Below are positions 11,873 to 24,220 of a stretch of 64,000 nucleotides of DNA, piece after piece. The stretch comes from Symbiotaphrina buchneri. Lineage: Eukaryota; Ascomycota; Symbiotaphrinales; Symbiotaphrinaceae. Position 1 is the first letter of the stretch; each line of letters opens with the position of its first letter. The translations under genes and the position numbers were made by a program. Location of the stretch: assembly GCA_001599915.1 (NCBI GenBank), contig BCIG01000021.1, positions 124,001 to 188,000 on the forward strand. The letters run 5' to 3'. Under the pieces are notes generated by a model that did no database searches, was not told the DNA's origin, and worked only from the letters and a program-made list of their open reading frames with translations.

Positions 11873-14494
11873 CTAGACAGGCAAGGGCTCCGTCTTCACG
11901 TTCTCGTCTGCGCCAGTTGTGGCTCCATATACCCTCACAGGTATGGATACCTCGAAACTCTCGCATACCATCGCATCCACGGCTGTCGATATTTCTCCTC
12001 TTTCGTCTTTCGCTATTGTCTCCAGTAACGGCGGCACCTTATTATTCTCACCGGCGGCATCTTCATCGACCACGGCGGCCCTTGGCACCACAAACTCGAT
12101 GCGGATCGCCCAGCTCAAGCTTACGCCGCTGGTGACGAACTCGGGCGTTGCGTTCGACGGAATAGTAGGCGAGAATGTCAGCCGCCTCGTGTAGAGCGTA
12201 CAGGAGGAAAGGGAGGCATGGACACGCCGGGTGTGTCTAAGGATGCTCGCACTCGACCGAAGGGAGATTGCCTGGTTCACCCTTTCCGCTGTCTCCAAGG
12301 TTGCCTGAATCGAGTAGCTTGGAACGTCTGATGACTCGAAGTCCAAGACGACCGTAACCGTCTCGCCCAGCCTGTATGCAGCCCGGGCGAGCGTGACGGC
12401 CGCCACCCGTTTGCCAGCTCTCGCTATCTCGAACCGGTTCGAACTTCCATTGGAAACAGCAAGATTACTTCGAAGAATCGCCAGGTCAATAGCTTCCTTG
12501 GTAGATGCAGGCTCCTCAAAGCCGGCCCCGCCCTTCGACAGTCGTTGTTCCGTTGGGGAGAGCAGGCCGAGACTGGAGTCCTGTCTCGGCCGTTCTAGCA
12601 GACCGTCTACATACTCTAAGAAATCGTCTTGCGTGGGATCCCGTTCGAATAAGCCGGCCTGTTCCTGCGTTGGTGAACGTGATTTGGCTGGGAAAAGGCC
12701 ATCATCAACGGCTAATGTACGGGCCTCGTCTTGGAGGACTATGTATGGGGACATTAGATCGTGACCAAGTATTTCTCCTTGTCCTGAAAGAAATTAGTAT
12801 TGGTTCATGGTCCTAGTATTGACACACTCACCGTTAACACTACCAAGGACCCGAAACGGAATGTCCACGTGTCTGAATTGTTGTCCGCTCCCCTCAGAGT
12901 CTGTACGTTGGGTGCCTATGGTCAGACTGTATGAGATCTTGATCACCTTGCCCTTGTGTGTCGGCGGTAATCCTTTAGGTAGCTTGAAAGCGAAAGAATA
13001 TCTCTTGCATTCCCCAGGGGCCAAATGAAGATCCACAAACAAAATTGATTTGGGTGTCGAGAGTAGGGGAATAGATTTGGAGCTGGCAGTAGCCCTCATC
13101 TCTTTGATACTGCTCAGTTCCCCTCCGCTGAGGATATCTCCAAGCGAAGCGCCGATACTGCCCCATCCGAAAGCTCCGAGGAGTCCACTTTCACGTTTGC
13201 TTTTCTCAACCCCAACTACGCCACCACCGGCTAGTCCTCCTACGATACCCTTCCGTTTGACTTCTTCAAATGGCGCCTGGTTGATTAATGACCCGTCGAG
13301 AGTGAAGGAACCCATGATTTGTGCGTAGCACATCATGATAGTCTCCGAAAGTTTCTTAGAAGCTGTCTCAGGAAGATTATATGACTGATTTCTTTTGTGG
13401 TTGTATTCAATGTTTAGGCCATTTGCCGGCTGAATGACATATTCAGAAGCGAGAGTCTCAGTGGAGTTATTACTGATAGAATAGAATTCCCCACTACTCC
13501 GTGGGGTTGGAGAAAGACTCGAACCTCCGGAAAGGATGCGAGTCACTGGGGGAAGGTTCTCGCTGGCTGCAATGTCCCGTCCCTTCATAGAGTGTTCTTT
13601 TGGTAAGTCTCCCTCCCTGCCAAGGCCAAGCGGTGTTTCGGAATGAGCCTGGCCGTTATATAAACGAACATTTCGCGATGTGGATGAAGACGGAAACTGA
13701 AAACTTTGGGACAGAGAACTGGCTGCCCTGCGATGGCCTGCGGAAGGACCAACAGCTGTATTCGGGCCGAGGATTCCCGCGGACCGAGGTAAGGGACGTG
13801 AGGGAAGCTTGAAGTCATGCTGTTCTCCAGAGCGTCCCGAAGCAGGTGCTGAAATGGGAGGCGAGTGCGCTGTCATTGATCGGTTTCCGAGTGGAGCTGA
13901 CAAGAGTTAATCGGAAGTAGGGAAATTCGACAGTTTAGCTATCGTACCTGATGGAGGCCTCTGGCTGACGTTCTCCCGGCCCCTCGGAATGATTTGTAGA
14001 CTAGCAGAACGTATATGGGCTCGTGGGGCCCGCTTCGACATGGTCGTCATATTATCTCCACGAGTGTCCTCTGTACGTTGCCTCGAGGAAACGTCTCCTG
14101 AACCCATGGAAATGATTGAGATGGATCTTTTGTGTCCCTGCTCAGGGTGCGTCTTGCCACTCTGGTCTCCAAACCACGACGCTTTCTTCCCCGAGTCCAC
14201 CGGAACGTTCAACGACAAGGCCGGCCTGTGACCTCTCTGTTCGGGCCCGGCTGAATTATAGTGAGCTGCGCCATGAGCCCAGTTTGTCGTGAGTGATCGA
14301 GCAGGCGTTCTCCTCTGCGTATCAATGGAACCTTTTAGCCCGCTGGATGATGTTGTCTGTAAGCCCAATCCGTTACCGTTTGCAGCGTTGGCGATATTTT
14401 CGAACACTATGATGCATCGAACGTCTTCGCCTGCAAAAACGGTCTGCTCTTGCCATTGAATTGAGACCCGGATTTTGGACGGATTGGCCGGCAT
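11873..14494 (-). CDS. RGP1: Rgp1 homologue, subunit of the Ric1-Rgp1 exchange factor for Ypt6/Rab6
   Basis: Three exons on the minus strand: 14494-13948, 13896-12832 and 12783-11873, with phases matching at both introns, giving about 840 residues. The N-terminus MPANPSKIRVSIQWQEQTVF, followed by AGEDVRCIIVFENIA, is the typical Rgp1 opening, an arrestin-like beta fold. A long Ser-rich disordered segment lies at about residues 45-240. The central part contains a secretion/beta domain with FAFKLPKGLPPTHKGKVIKI and FRHVDIPFRVLG. The C-terminal part continues the fold (SPYIVLQDEA..., RIEFVVP) and ends in an acidic tail. With Ric1 the protein activates the Golgi Rab Ypt6 for retrograde endosome-to-Golgi traffic. 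Ric1 is not in this window. Fungal homologues are similarly long because of the disordered insert. Confidence 0.88.
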
Positions 14495-15176
14495 CGCGAC
14501 ATTCGACCTCGGGGTCGAGCAGGGTCACCACCATGGATCTACCTGTAGATGACCAAACAGAACAGGCTGGCACAGCACACCATACCGCAGCGCTACGAGC
14601 AAGCAGGGGAGCTAGACATGATCTAGCACCACTGTGCCGTAGTTGGTGAAATGTAAGCCTACCGTCACTCTGCCTGTCCAGCAGCCCTTATGATTCAGCC
14701 GCGGATAGTGATGAAAACTGACAACGACGACGATGAATAAGTAGCAAGATCGGGTCAGGAACGAGAGCACTTGGGATTGGTAACAGGCGTATGAGATATA
14801 CGGTAAAAATAGTAAGGTAAGGTAAGATAAAAAAAGATTACAGTACCAATTACCGATATCTTGCCTTACAGGCACCTTATCTTACCTACAGTAACGGTAT
14901 TTGTACCTACAGCGCAGCTATTAGTCGAGGTTTGAAACCTACCTTACCTCATGCCTGGACGTCATGTCCTGTCAAGATTCCAGTAAGGGGATGATATGCT
15001 AAGATAACTCAATGAGTCTTACCAGAGCGATTGCCTGCTGTGTCGCTGCATTTGTCACAGATCCGACGGCCAAAGTCGACAATCGTTTAAACAAAGCTAT
15101 TCATATCCATAATCGTACGCCCACATACTGCAACTCGTATGCATCGTTACTCCGCGCCATCCATAGCTAAGGTACC
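14495..15176. other. Spacer: RGP1 promoter and 3' region of the DUF2236 gene
   Basis: About 680 bases. It holds the RGP1 promoter and, at about 14812-14950 and again near 15168, more AAGGTA/TACCTT hexamers. No supported gene or RNA. Confidence 0.55.
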
Positions 15177-16800
15177 TTATCCACCAAGGCGCGAAACTAT
15201 GCTTGCGAGCATTTTCAGGAAGCAGAGACAGATAAGAATGAAGAAGCTCGAACCATATACAAGTGCACGAAGGTTCCTTCTTTCCACACCGGGCTGTGAT
15301 CCATGAGGTGTAGCACGTGTTCCCGGTGCTGACCTTGTATCCAGCTCGGGGACGTACTTGAACTCGAAGTCTGTCTCCTTCCCGAGCCCTTGCTCATGCG
15401 TGACAATCAAGAAATAGAAGATCCTCCGTAAAGCCTGAACGAGATCAGTACCGGGCCAAGTCCTGGCGTTGACCGACTCACACTTATCTTCTTCCTATCC
15501 CATGATGGAATGCTTCTATAGACGTAACATATCGAACAGAAGAATATGCATTGGCCAGCCATTAAGGCTCGATACCAGATCCCCGGTTCCGCGAGACCAA
15601 GTCGATCCGATAGCTCACGTCCGTTCAGCCATCTTGCCTGCGCGCATAAGAACGCCCTTGATGCATGCAATGGTGCTTGACCTTCGAGACTACTAATGAT
15701 GTTATTCGCCAACAATTTGGACGTTTCCGTAGGATCAATCTCCGATATTAGGATCGATTCCATCATCTCCCGCGCACGCTCTGGACTTTCGAAGTATTGA
15801 GTAGGTGTCCCGACGTAGTAGGCGATCAAGCGCCATAAGGCCATATAATCCACGATCTCTTGTCTCCGCATCCATATTCCTTGGCGTGGTAAGCTCAACC
15901 AGATGAGTGTGGCAGAGAACGTGCCAATTGTAGCAATACAATCAAGATCATTGCTGCATTCGACCACCTGTTAGCTAGTCGTCGGATCATTGGAACACAG
16001 CCCATCATTACATTGGTATACCCAGTTCTTCAACACTATAATACTGAGGGTTCTGCTGTGCCAACTTCAGAATGCGCTGACGGACGGCAGCATGCAGAAG
16101 GCGGACGCGGATTGACGATATATGGCCGGGCCCTCCAGGCTGAATAGATGCGACAGAAGCTGTACATTGCAGTATGTGCTGAGTAGTCTCAAACATGCGC
16201 CTTCTAGCCGCGCTCACAGAGAATCCACCAGTACGCGCAAGGGTCTCCACAACCCTGGTGGCGCCCTGAACGTCTTGAGTATATACCTCATACGCTATAG
16301 GATGGTGCTCACCATTCCTCCAAGAAGGCTCTGAAAGGCCAGGCCTGTCAAGGCCGGACCCCCATATCTATAAAACACATCCTGTCCCCTAGCAATTTGA
16401 TCCCAGTTGACCCAGTCAGGAACTGTATTGACCTGGATCCATAATCGGCTTAGCATGTCATGCTCAGCCCAATGCTCCTTGAGAAGCTTGTAGAGATCTC
16501 TTTTCCCGCCACTATACTCTTCGGTGGTATCAGGCCCGGAGTTACGAGACAGAACAGTCCGGCGACGAGCGGAAACCAACTCTAAGTGGTGCAGGCATTC
16601 ATCAGCCAGGCTATCAAAAGAGAATTTCAAAGGGTCGAGCTCCTTCGGTGAGAGATGCCGTGGTGTCCAGTGGAAAGTATATCCTATAAGAGACAGATCT
16701 GTTCAGCATGAAGCTATACAGGTACAGGGCGGCGGTCGTTGTCACCCCAACAAGTTCTGCGATTTTGATCACTCCCCCAAGGAGAATGCCACCATGTCAT
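15177..16800 (-). CDS. ER-bound oxygenase mpaB / rubber-oxygenase-like (DUF2236) protein
   Basis: Five exons on the minus strand: 16800-16773, 16683-16313, 16265-16012, 15953-15482 and 15434-15177, with all phases matching, giving about 460 residues. The family is recognised from the ordered blocks HWTPRHLSPKELDPL, GGPALTGLAFQSLLGGM-GATRVVETLARTGGF (haem-pocket region), RVRLLHAAVRQRIL with its conserved His/Arg, GIPINDLDCIATIGTFSATL and LPRQGI. Characterised members are haem-dependent: bacterial latex-clearing protein, and fungal MpaB, which cleaves a farnesyl side chain in mycophenolic acid synthesis. There is no biosynthetic cluster around this copy, so its substrate cannot be inferred. The C-terminal stretch LVYGSSFFILICLCFLKMLA is hydrophobic and may be a membrane anchor. 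The 28-nt first exon, giving MTWWHSPWG, is the least certain part. Confidence 0.85.
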
Positions 16801-17327
16801 TGTATCCCATGAGTGCCCGCCGAGGTTGCGTCCAGATGCACCAAACCTTAATCAGCTGGAAGAAATAGTGACTCCGCTTTCGCAAAAGGCTGCGTTCATA
16901 TGGCGTGGACGAGAGAGCGCGTTATGTCATTATTCACGTACCTTAGGGATCTTGAAAGTGTCTTACATCTTTTCGTCGAGGTAATACCGTATAGGTCTCA
17001 ATCTTAGCTGTACCTTATCGTACGATCTGCCCTAAGGGCACTGCGGTACTGTACCGCACGATACCTTACATCTTTGAGTTCAGAAGACGCTACCTAGTAA
17101 CTGTAAGGACGGCTGATGTCCCCGGGTACTACATTACCTTACGGTACTGATAAGGTTCGTACAGACGAATATTCGTACTTGAGCGCTGGCCGTCTTGGTC
17201 CTGTCCACACCTTACCTTAAGGAAAGATTTATGCTACCTTACCTACGGTACTATTTATTTTGCAGTCGCGATACTTCGGTCGGTCTCCACCAAGCGCTAT
17301 ACTTAAGATTTCACAGCCGGCGTCGTC
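16801..17327. promoter_or_regulatory. Divergent promoter region with TACCTT hexamers
   Basis: About 530 bases between the starts of two divergent genes, the DUF2236 oxygenase (-) and RRG9 (+). Many TACCTTA/TAAGGTA words occur at about 16930-17240. No supported gene. Confidence 0.55.
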
Positions 17328-18302
17328 ATGGGCGGTTACGCGGCCCAAGCAAGCCTACCTTTTGCTCGATCCCTGCGAGACTTTGTGCCTGGCTCCTCAT
17401 TTCGCTGTCACTGCCCTTCTCTGCAGTTCATTCGACGCCACTCTCCAACTTCAGGCCGTATACGTGCCATCACCAGTTCCAGTCGGGCATCATTTAACCG
17501 GAATGAATCTATCGAAAGGTATCCTGGACGGTCAAAGAAGGAGCCTGCTACACTTGCAGCCTCCATCAATAGTCTAAGAAGAGAGGCGCAAACCGTAGGA
17601 AAAGGGACCTCTGGCAAGCGGAAAGCAAGACAAGCTTCAGATGTTGCACACAGCAGTGATAAAAAGAGCTCTGCGTCTCAGAAACCTCCGCAGTCCCCAA
17701 ACATCGCTGGGCGGTCAAGTCAATATAGTGAACCTTGGCAGGTCCAGAAGGACGCTCTCCAACGAAAATTTGCGGACGGCTGGAAACCCAGGAAGCGACT
17801 ATCGCCGGATGATATGAAGCTTGTCCGAGAGCTCCATGCCAAAGACGCAGAACAGTATTCGACGCCGGTACTTGCGGAACAGTTCAAGGTGTCCCCCGAA
17901 GCTATTCGGAGAATCTTGCGGAGCAACTGGCGCCCCAGCGAAGAGGAAGATCAAGACCGGAAGGAGAGATGGGACAGAAGGGGGGAACGTATCTGGAATC
18001 AGATGGTGGAGCTGGGCGTAAGGCCGCCCAAGAAGTGGAAGTCACAGGTTCTTCCGGGGGTCTTGTCTGAGCCGGTGTTTGAAAGGTGGCAGGAGCTCAC
18101 CGACAGTGAGCCTCAGGAAATGATAGACTCAGAAGGGCATCCATTGTCACCGTCGGCGCGCAATAATCTGCTGGTTGACCAGGCGATGGCTGAGGTCTAC
18201 GGCGAGCCGAATATTGTCGTGGAAAAGACAGGCGCCGGGGTGGACAATGGTAGAGGGAACTCGGACACCTCCCACATTAGCATGGCAGAGCGTATCCTCT
18301 GA
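17328..18302 (+). CDS. RRG9: Rrg9-like mitochondrial protein required for respiratory growth
   Basis: A single exon of 324 residues. The N-terminal ~110 residues are basic and Ser/Arg-rich ([20 protein letters not shown]...), fitting mitochondrial import. The recognisable Rrg9/neugrin block is at about residues 150-205: [20 protein letters not shown], then [20 protein letters not shown] followed by RPSEEE, a helix-turn-helix-like module. After it comes a charged helix ([20 protein letters not shown]). In yeast, Rrg9 is needed to maintain mitochondrial DNA and respiration, and the animal relative neugrin acts on mitochondrial rRNA. The protein is somewhat longer than yeast Rrg9, as usual for filamentous fungi. 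The first ATG was chosen because the leader it adds looks like a presequence. Confidence 0.87.
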   Translation: MGGYAAQASLPFARSLRDFVPGSSFRCHCPSLQFIRRHSPTSGRIRAITSSSRASFNRNESIERYPGRSKKEPATLAASINSLRREAQTVGKGTSGKRKARQASDVAHSSDKKSSASQKPPQSPNIAGRSSQYSEPWQVQKDALQRKFADGWKPRKRLSPDDMKLVRELHAKDAEQYSTPVLAEQFKVSPEAIRRILRSNWRPSEEEDQDRKERWDRRGERIWNQMVELGVRPPKKWKSQVLPGVLSEPVFERWQELTDSEPQEMIDSEGHPLSPSARNNLLVDQAMAEVYGEPNIVVEKTGAGVDNGRGNSDTSHISMAERIL

Positions 18303-19152
18303 AGGCTGGACTGCGGCATCTGTGTCGAGCATACTCTTGGGGCAATCACACGACTCTGACTGGGAGCCCGACTGTCGGCGCTTATGCTTCTCTTGTCCTC
18401 TTCCCTTTCGTGTATAAGAGGTGTGAAAAGGTAGATTCTATCTGCGGTGTGCGTCTGCTTAAGGTGCTCGAAAGTGTCGCCGACCCCGGGCCGGTCACTA
18501 CTGCAGCTGCAGCTGCTCATATTACTACTGCCGGGCATTTATATTGTGTATACTCTCAAACTGATGACCGGCGAGGCCGGGTAAGGCACGGTGGACAACC
18601 AAATGGGCAAGCAAGGCTGAGTTGAGTGCGAGTACGGTACCTTAAGGTAGGTACGGTAAGTGGCCGAGGCTAAGTTCGGCATACTTCGTACTGTATTTGG
18701 TACCCGAGGTACCCCAGGTACCTGTGCCTTACCTGTACCTTAGACCCTTTGTACCTACCTTACCTTAGCTTACGCACTACGGTAATATTTGTTACTTGGT
18801 GCGTCTTTTCAAAATAAACAAGGGGGGGTGCGTGCTCGTCAGGGTAAACAAACGCCAAGCAATCCTTCTCCAGGGGAGCTCCCGTACAGACATCAGCCTT
18901 GTCATTTATACTTGCCTTACTGATTCTGATATTTGTACAAATTCTCAATTCGCCCCAGGTGCCCACCAAAACAACTCCCCCCCAACACGTTCGCTTCTTC
19001 CTCTCACTTGATCTATCTCACTGACCCCTATTCCCTCTTTTTGTCTAAACTTCTTCATCTCAAACGCCGGAGGATTTGAGCAGACACCCCGCTTCCGGCG
19101 GAGACACGGGGATGCAGTAAGCCAATACAACGTATGGCCTTTCCGATAGGTG
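18303..19152. other. Spacer upstream of the WD40 gene
   Basis: About 850 bases. It has a dense run of TACCTT/AAGGTA words at about 18636-18775 and a CAGCTG-rich stretch near 18510. Just before the next gene there is an ATG at 19134 out of frame with the main ATG at 19153, a possible overlapping upstream frame. No supported gene. Confidence 0.5.
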
Positions 19153-22100
19153 ATGGCAACAACCCCATCCACTGTGAGGGCCCCAGCAGGGCTGGGTCTT
19201 GGGATCAAGGTCACACCGTCCAATCCTTCCTATCAGCGTCCCTTCGCAGGACTCAAGCCCGCGCCCCGGTCCCCCCGATCAGACATCGGACTCTCCTTAA
19301 AGAAAATCATTGGTACCACAGCAACATCTCCTTGCGCCTTTGATTGCTGCGCCAAAGCTTCATCCATCGTCTACACCGCCGGGGCTGCGGCCGTCCTGGT
19401 ACAGTTTGACCCACAACTCGATCCAACGCAACGATATTTTCGAGCTCGGCCCACAACCACTTCTGCCGCCTCTCCGCACACTTCCTCTGCTCCGTCAACA
19501 CCAACGGGCACTTTATACGAACCTAGAAACCGAGCGATAGCCTATCACAAAGATGGTACAGCCGTCGGACAGCCGAGTGTGCCGTTCTCCTCGGATTGGG
19601 GTGATTCGCCCTCAGTACGAACGCTGGCAGCACGAGACCGCGTAAAAGCTGCGGCTTGTGTCTCACTGAGCTCTGATGGCAAGTACCTTGCCGTGGGCGA
19701 GGTAAGCAACAGCCTTAGCGGATGGCTGTCGCTGACAGTCGCTAGACAGGCTACACACCACGAGTTCTGGTATACTCTACGGCTCCGGACGGGATGACCG
19801 ACGCTCCAATAACCATCATATCGGAGCATACCTTTGGGGTGCGGGCTGTGGCGTTTGGGCCAGATTCGCGGTACCTTGCAACTCTGGGCACTATGAACGA
19901 TGGCTTTCTTTACATCTGGCAGATCAACCTCAAGACAGGTTCTGCCGTACTTTGCTCAAGTAACAAATGCACCAGCTATATCCACGGCCTGAGCTGGGTG
20001 GGCAGTTGTCTTGTAACGTACATTGTCCCCTGGCTATCCCTGCGAAGACGACCCACTAACTCCGACGTGAAGTGTTGGCACGAGGCATGTCAAAGTCTGG
20101 CGCATAGGCGAAGTGCAGGCTACGTCACCGCAGAAACAACGGTTATTGAACGATAATACGCCAGGATCAGGGACTGGAAGCCCGGCTCCCAAACCACTCG
20201 CCGGTAGGAACTGTTTGTTAGGGCCCCTAGTAGAATCAACATTCACGTGTCTCGCCGCTCTTTGCGAGGATAAAGCGATCATCTGCACGGAGAGGGGAGA
20301 TGTCTGTTTGCTTGATCTTAGTGGCGGATCTCAGCAGCTTGTGTTGGTCGCAAGCCTTGGTATCAGCATCAACACTGTGACGGTTGACGCGCCAAAGTCA
20401 GTAGCTTGGCTCGGCGGCAAGTGCGGGACGTTGAGGACATTGAATGTTTCCGACTTGCTCCAACAGAAGCTGACTGAAGGCCCTACCCCTTCCCACTTTG
20501 GTGGCTATAACCGCAATGATAAATCAGCGCATTTGGTGGCAATCGGTTGCTTGGAGGGGCATTTGGTATTGGTGGATTCCACACGTTCAATCAAACTGCT
20601 CCCTTCAGCGGTAAACATTGTCCCTACCATTCCGGCTTTGGCGGATGTTGAGTTGCTTGCTCACCCCGGAGCCGTAAATGGCGTCAAGGTCCTCAGTCGG
20701 CCCAACCGGCTTGGTGCAATGTTCTATACATGGTCCTCTGACGGGTTCGTCTTTTCCTGGGCCTTAGATGGCTCGCTCAAAGGGAGGGCAACCATTGAGC
20801 TTGAACAAATCGAAAACGCTGACGGCGAATATTCAAACGAACTAAAAGTGGTGCAGGCATCACCTGGAACCGATATGTTCGCTTCAGGCGACAAGTATGG
20901 GGTACTTAGGTAGGCTTTTCTCCGGCAGTTCAAGAGAAGGGTCCTTGCTGATTGTGATACCAGGATCACTGATTGCTATTCATCGGAAAGTAAGTTCGTC
21001 ATCAAAGCACATGAGGGGGAGATCATGGACATATCTGTTGCGGATTGCCAAGTTGGACTGCTTGTGGCGACTTGTTCCCGGGACCGCACAATACAAGTAT
21101 TTCGGCATATAGATAATTCATGGGAACTGCTGCAGACGCTCACAGACCATAATGGCGCTGTCAGCGGTGTGATGTTCCTGCAGCAAAGCAACAAGTTGTT
21201 GTCGAGGTCCTCTGACCGCACAGTGGTGATACGCGAGCTGGTGTCAAGACGAGGAGAAGGGGAGACAGTGATGGCTTTCATACCTCAGAGGACACTGAGC
21301 TTTAAGTCTACACCGATGTCAATGTTGTGTAGTGGATATACCACTGACACCCTTTTCGTCTCCACTATCGATCGGCAAATCCACAAGATCGACTTGTCGT
21401 CTGGGCATACGGTGCACTCATTCCGAGCATCGGATCCCGAGAACACTGATGGTGCCGTTATGGATGGCTTGGTGTTGTTTGAGGAGCCTTTAGGGTCCCA
21501 GGTGCTCCGTGTACTTGGTGGTGTCTCGACAACCGACAAGTCGATCAGGCTGTATGACTATCAATCAGGCACTTTGCTTGATAAAGCTTGGGGACACACA
21601 GAGGGCGTTAGCGGCATTGGCCTCGTCGAACATCAGCATGGAAATCCTGACCTCCCCGCTTCGAGTACCCTCGTTAGCACCGGGATCGATGGCACTATCA
21701 TGATCTGGGATATTTTGCTTGGGAGCCGCGAGACGCAGGGTTCGCCTGTGGGCATGAGGGAGCAAGATCATGAGACTGCACCCAGAGACACAACGCTAAT
21801 GAGGCAGCCTTTGAGGAAGGTCCTCTCCAGGAGCGAGCTATCCGAGTTTCAGAAATCGGTCGGGCCGGTAGGGAGTCGTTCTCCGCCTCGACCTCTGCGT
21901 AAAAAGATGTCCAAACCGTCGCTTGCCGCGGCTGCCAAACTCTCCCTAACGCCAAGTATACCACTCTTCCATGCCGACGGTTCAGCACGAAGAGGATCCA
22001 GTGAACGTTCTCCGAGCCCCTCCAGGCTTTGTCAATCAGCTGGAATACGGCGCCCATCTCTTGATGCTCGGTCCCGCACCAAGAGCTCTGGGAATCTCCG

Positions 22101-22449
22101 GGATTCCGAGAGCCTCAGCCTGTCAACCGAGCAACTCTGTCGGACTTTGCGGGGTTATCGGAAGAAGTTAGTGACATCGTCCGACACCCTGCGTACAGAC
22201 AGCGCACAAGAGCTGGACAAAGAGTTGCGGCTGACGGTAAAAGCCTTGAGTGGGCGGCCGAGTAAGGTACATGACATCGAGGAAGCTCTGCTGTTGAAAA
22301 TAATGGATCAGTATTCGGATAAATTTGATGAGATGATCGAAGAGAAGATAGCGCGCCGGGTTGATGTGTATGAAGGCAGAGTCGCGGGGTCAAATAAACA
22401 TGAAGAGCTCCTGTCGTCTTTGATTGAAGATAGGGGCACGGCAGCATGA
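19153..22449 (+). CDS. WD40 double-propeller protein, MAPKBP1/WDR62-like
   Basis: Four exons: 19153-19701, 19746-20017, 20073-20909 and 20964-22449, with all phases matching, giving about 1047 residues. Many WD-type repeats can be seen, for example RVKAAACVSLSSDGKYLAVG, HTFGVRAVAFGPDSRYLATL, EIMDISVADCQVGLLVATCS followed by RDRTIQVF, and HTEGVSGIGLVEHQHGN ending in DGTIMIWD. The opening block (IGLSLKKIIGTTATSPCAFD, then TAGAAAVLVQFDP) resembles the start of MAPKBP1/WDR62, which have two propellers. After about residue 800 the protein is Ser/Pro/Arg-rich and then ends in a helical, charged segment (about 940-1040) that could self-associate. The animal relatives scaffold JNK signalling and act at centrosomes; the fungal role is not known. 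The second intron uses a GAAG acceptor, chosen because it restores TVGTRHVKVWRIG. Confidence 0.87.
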
Positions 22450-22912
22450 GACGTTACGGGACAATGGAGTGGGTTCTGGGCGGGGGTTCGGCGTTATCTG
22501 GAGATTCAATGGCGATTGAGATCTCTCAACGGGACACATCGCGAGGAGGTTGAAGGTTTATGAAGGGAAGGATTGCTTGGTTCGAACTGAAGGCATGAAA
22601 GGGCGGCGTTATCTTGTTAGCACGGCCGTGCCTGGTTCACACCAACCCATCTATAGAAAGATTCAGATTATTCGACACTGCTTCTTTACGCTCCATGATC
22701 TGACCCTGGTTTGCATCAGACGACCAGGGGACGAAACTTTTATACCGACCACACACGCAGAGCATTATCTACGGTAATGGGGACATAGTTTCCATTTGCT
22801 GTGCAGTGAAATAACGATGCTCCTAGTATGTCCAATCTCCTTGCCGCCTTGCCAGGATACACAATTGACCTGCCGCATAAGTGGACCTGGCTCCTCCTAG
22901 CCCTCGCGATGT
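22450..22912. other. Convergent spacer between the WD40 gene and the unknown gene
   Basis: About 460 bases between opposed stop codons. I see no gene, repeat or RNA; likely 3' untranslated regions. Confidence 0.5.
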
Positions 22913-23881
22913 CTACCCGCTGCTGAGGCGGCTGTCATCAACATTTTCATACCAGGGGTCGCTTCGAATCATCGCTCCACTATGATGACTCGTGGATAAG
23001 ACGGGCTCGCTCTGAGCACCATTGCCTGACTGGTATGCCCGGAGCAGTAGAGACAAGGGTGCAGTCGAGTGAGGCCAGTCTCTCAAGATCCAGCTGGGCT
23101 CAGCCACGCTTGCCACAGCATGCCCGAGAAGCGGAACACGCTGATGGTGACTTGCGGGGCGCTCGGGGTTGGTTTCAATCGCTGCAAGGTCCTTGACAGA
23201 TGAAAGATGAGAGCTAAACGGATTTTCGACTCCTGTCGGCTTGCTGTTCTTTGATGGCTTCTTTTTGGCACGAACAGAGGCATTACCAGCCTTGTGACGG
23301 ACGGTCAGCTTACTGCATTGGGAGGCATCGTCGGATTGGCCGGACCCGACAGCTTGCAGCATTGCGGTTTCAACCCTGCGTCGTCTCCGGTTCTCTCGTG
23401 CTCTGACGTTCCTCCTGTGCTGCTTGCCGACGCCAGGTGCCCGCTGAACCACGAGAGGGACGCCCTCAGTGATACTCGCTGCGGACAAGATTGCTTCCGG
23501 TGTTGGAAGCTGCTGCGGCGCAGATGATCCTGCTTGATGCATGCCGCTTGGTGTTCGAACCGCACTGGCTTGCTGGATTGAAGATTGATGGGCGGCTTCG
23601 TGTGCGAGCAGATATGGAACAGAGAAGCCCTCTGACGCCTCCGCGCTTGAGTGTCCTCTGGAACTTCCTGTGTCCTGACCCACGTGGACATAGTCAGTCA
23701 CAAGCCCGGATAGCGTCTCTGAAGGCAGGTGGCCGATAAGACCTTGGCCGTCTGCAGATGGGGGCTGCGGCTGATGTTGCTGTTGCTGTTGCTGTTGATG
23801 AGAGCCATACATTGCCCACCATGATGGACAACCACAGACGTCGCCTTCCGCTGAAAAGTGTGTGAGGGGAATACGCGACAT
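22913..23881 (-). CDS. Low-complexity hypothetical protein with a polyglutamine stretch and a strongly basic region
   Basis: Uninterrupted frame of about 322 residues from the ATG at 23881; a second possible start lies at MYGSHQQQ. I do not recognise a domain. Visible are a short Gln run (HQQQQQQQHQPQPP) encoded by a CAA/CAG microsatellite, an Ala/Ser/Gln-rich middle, and a very basic segment (KQHRRNVRARENRRRRRVET) at roughly residue 160-180 resembling the basic half of a bZIP region, but with no clear leucine heptads after it. A second basic patch (VRAKKKPSKNSKP) follows. A nuclear, DNA- or RNA-binding protein is possible but unproven. The neighbours are a WD40 gene (convergent) and SPO22 (same strand). 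Confidence 0.55.
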   Translation of the reverse strand: MSRIPLTHFSAEGDVCGCPSWWAMYGSHQQQQQQQHQPQPPSADGQGLIGHLPSETLSGLVTDYVHVGQDTGSSRGHSSAEASEGFSVPYLLAHEAAHQSSIQQASAVRTPSGMHQAGSSAPQQLPTPEAILSAASITEGVPLVVQRAPGVGKQHRRNVRARENRRRRRVETAMLQAVGSGQSDDASQCSKLTVRHKAGNASVRAKKKPSKNSKPTGVENPFSSHLSSVKDLAAIETNPERPASHHQRVPLLGHAVASVAEPSWILRDWPHSTAPLSLLLRAYQSGNGAQSEPVLSTSHHSGAMIRSDPWYENVDDSRLSSG

Positions 23882-24220
23882 CCTGATCACAATAAGGATG
23901 GTGATGGGTGACAAAGGAAAGCGAGGAAAGGCCGGGGACCGCTCTTATAGTGCTGAGGGCGGATCTCGCTCAAGCGGGGTTGGGATTGCCGCATGACGAG
24001 GGGTAGAGCAAACGTGACGACTGTGGTGAATAATGCCCGGATGTGGGTCCTGTCCAAACAGCGCGGTATGTTATATTATATGAAGTGATTCACTCGGAGG
24101 ATGCATGGTACGTGAGCGAATATGTCAATGAGAAGATGAGAAGCACATGAAGTGAACAAAGAGATAAGATAGGCAAGGAAACCAGGACCCATTTGACTCG
24201 CAGGGAGCAGTATCTCAAGG
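23882..24220. other. Spacer between the unknown gene and SPO22
   Basis: About 340 bases holding the promoter of the unknown gene and the SPO22 3' region. No supported feature. Confidence 0.45.
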
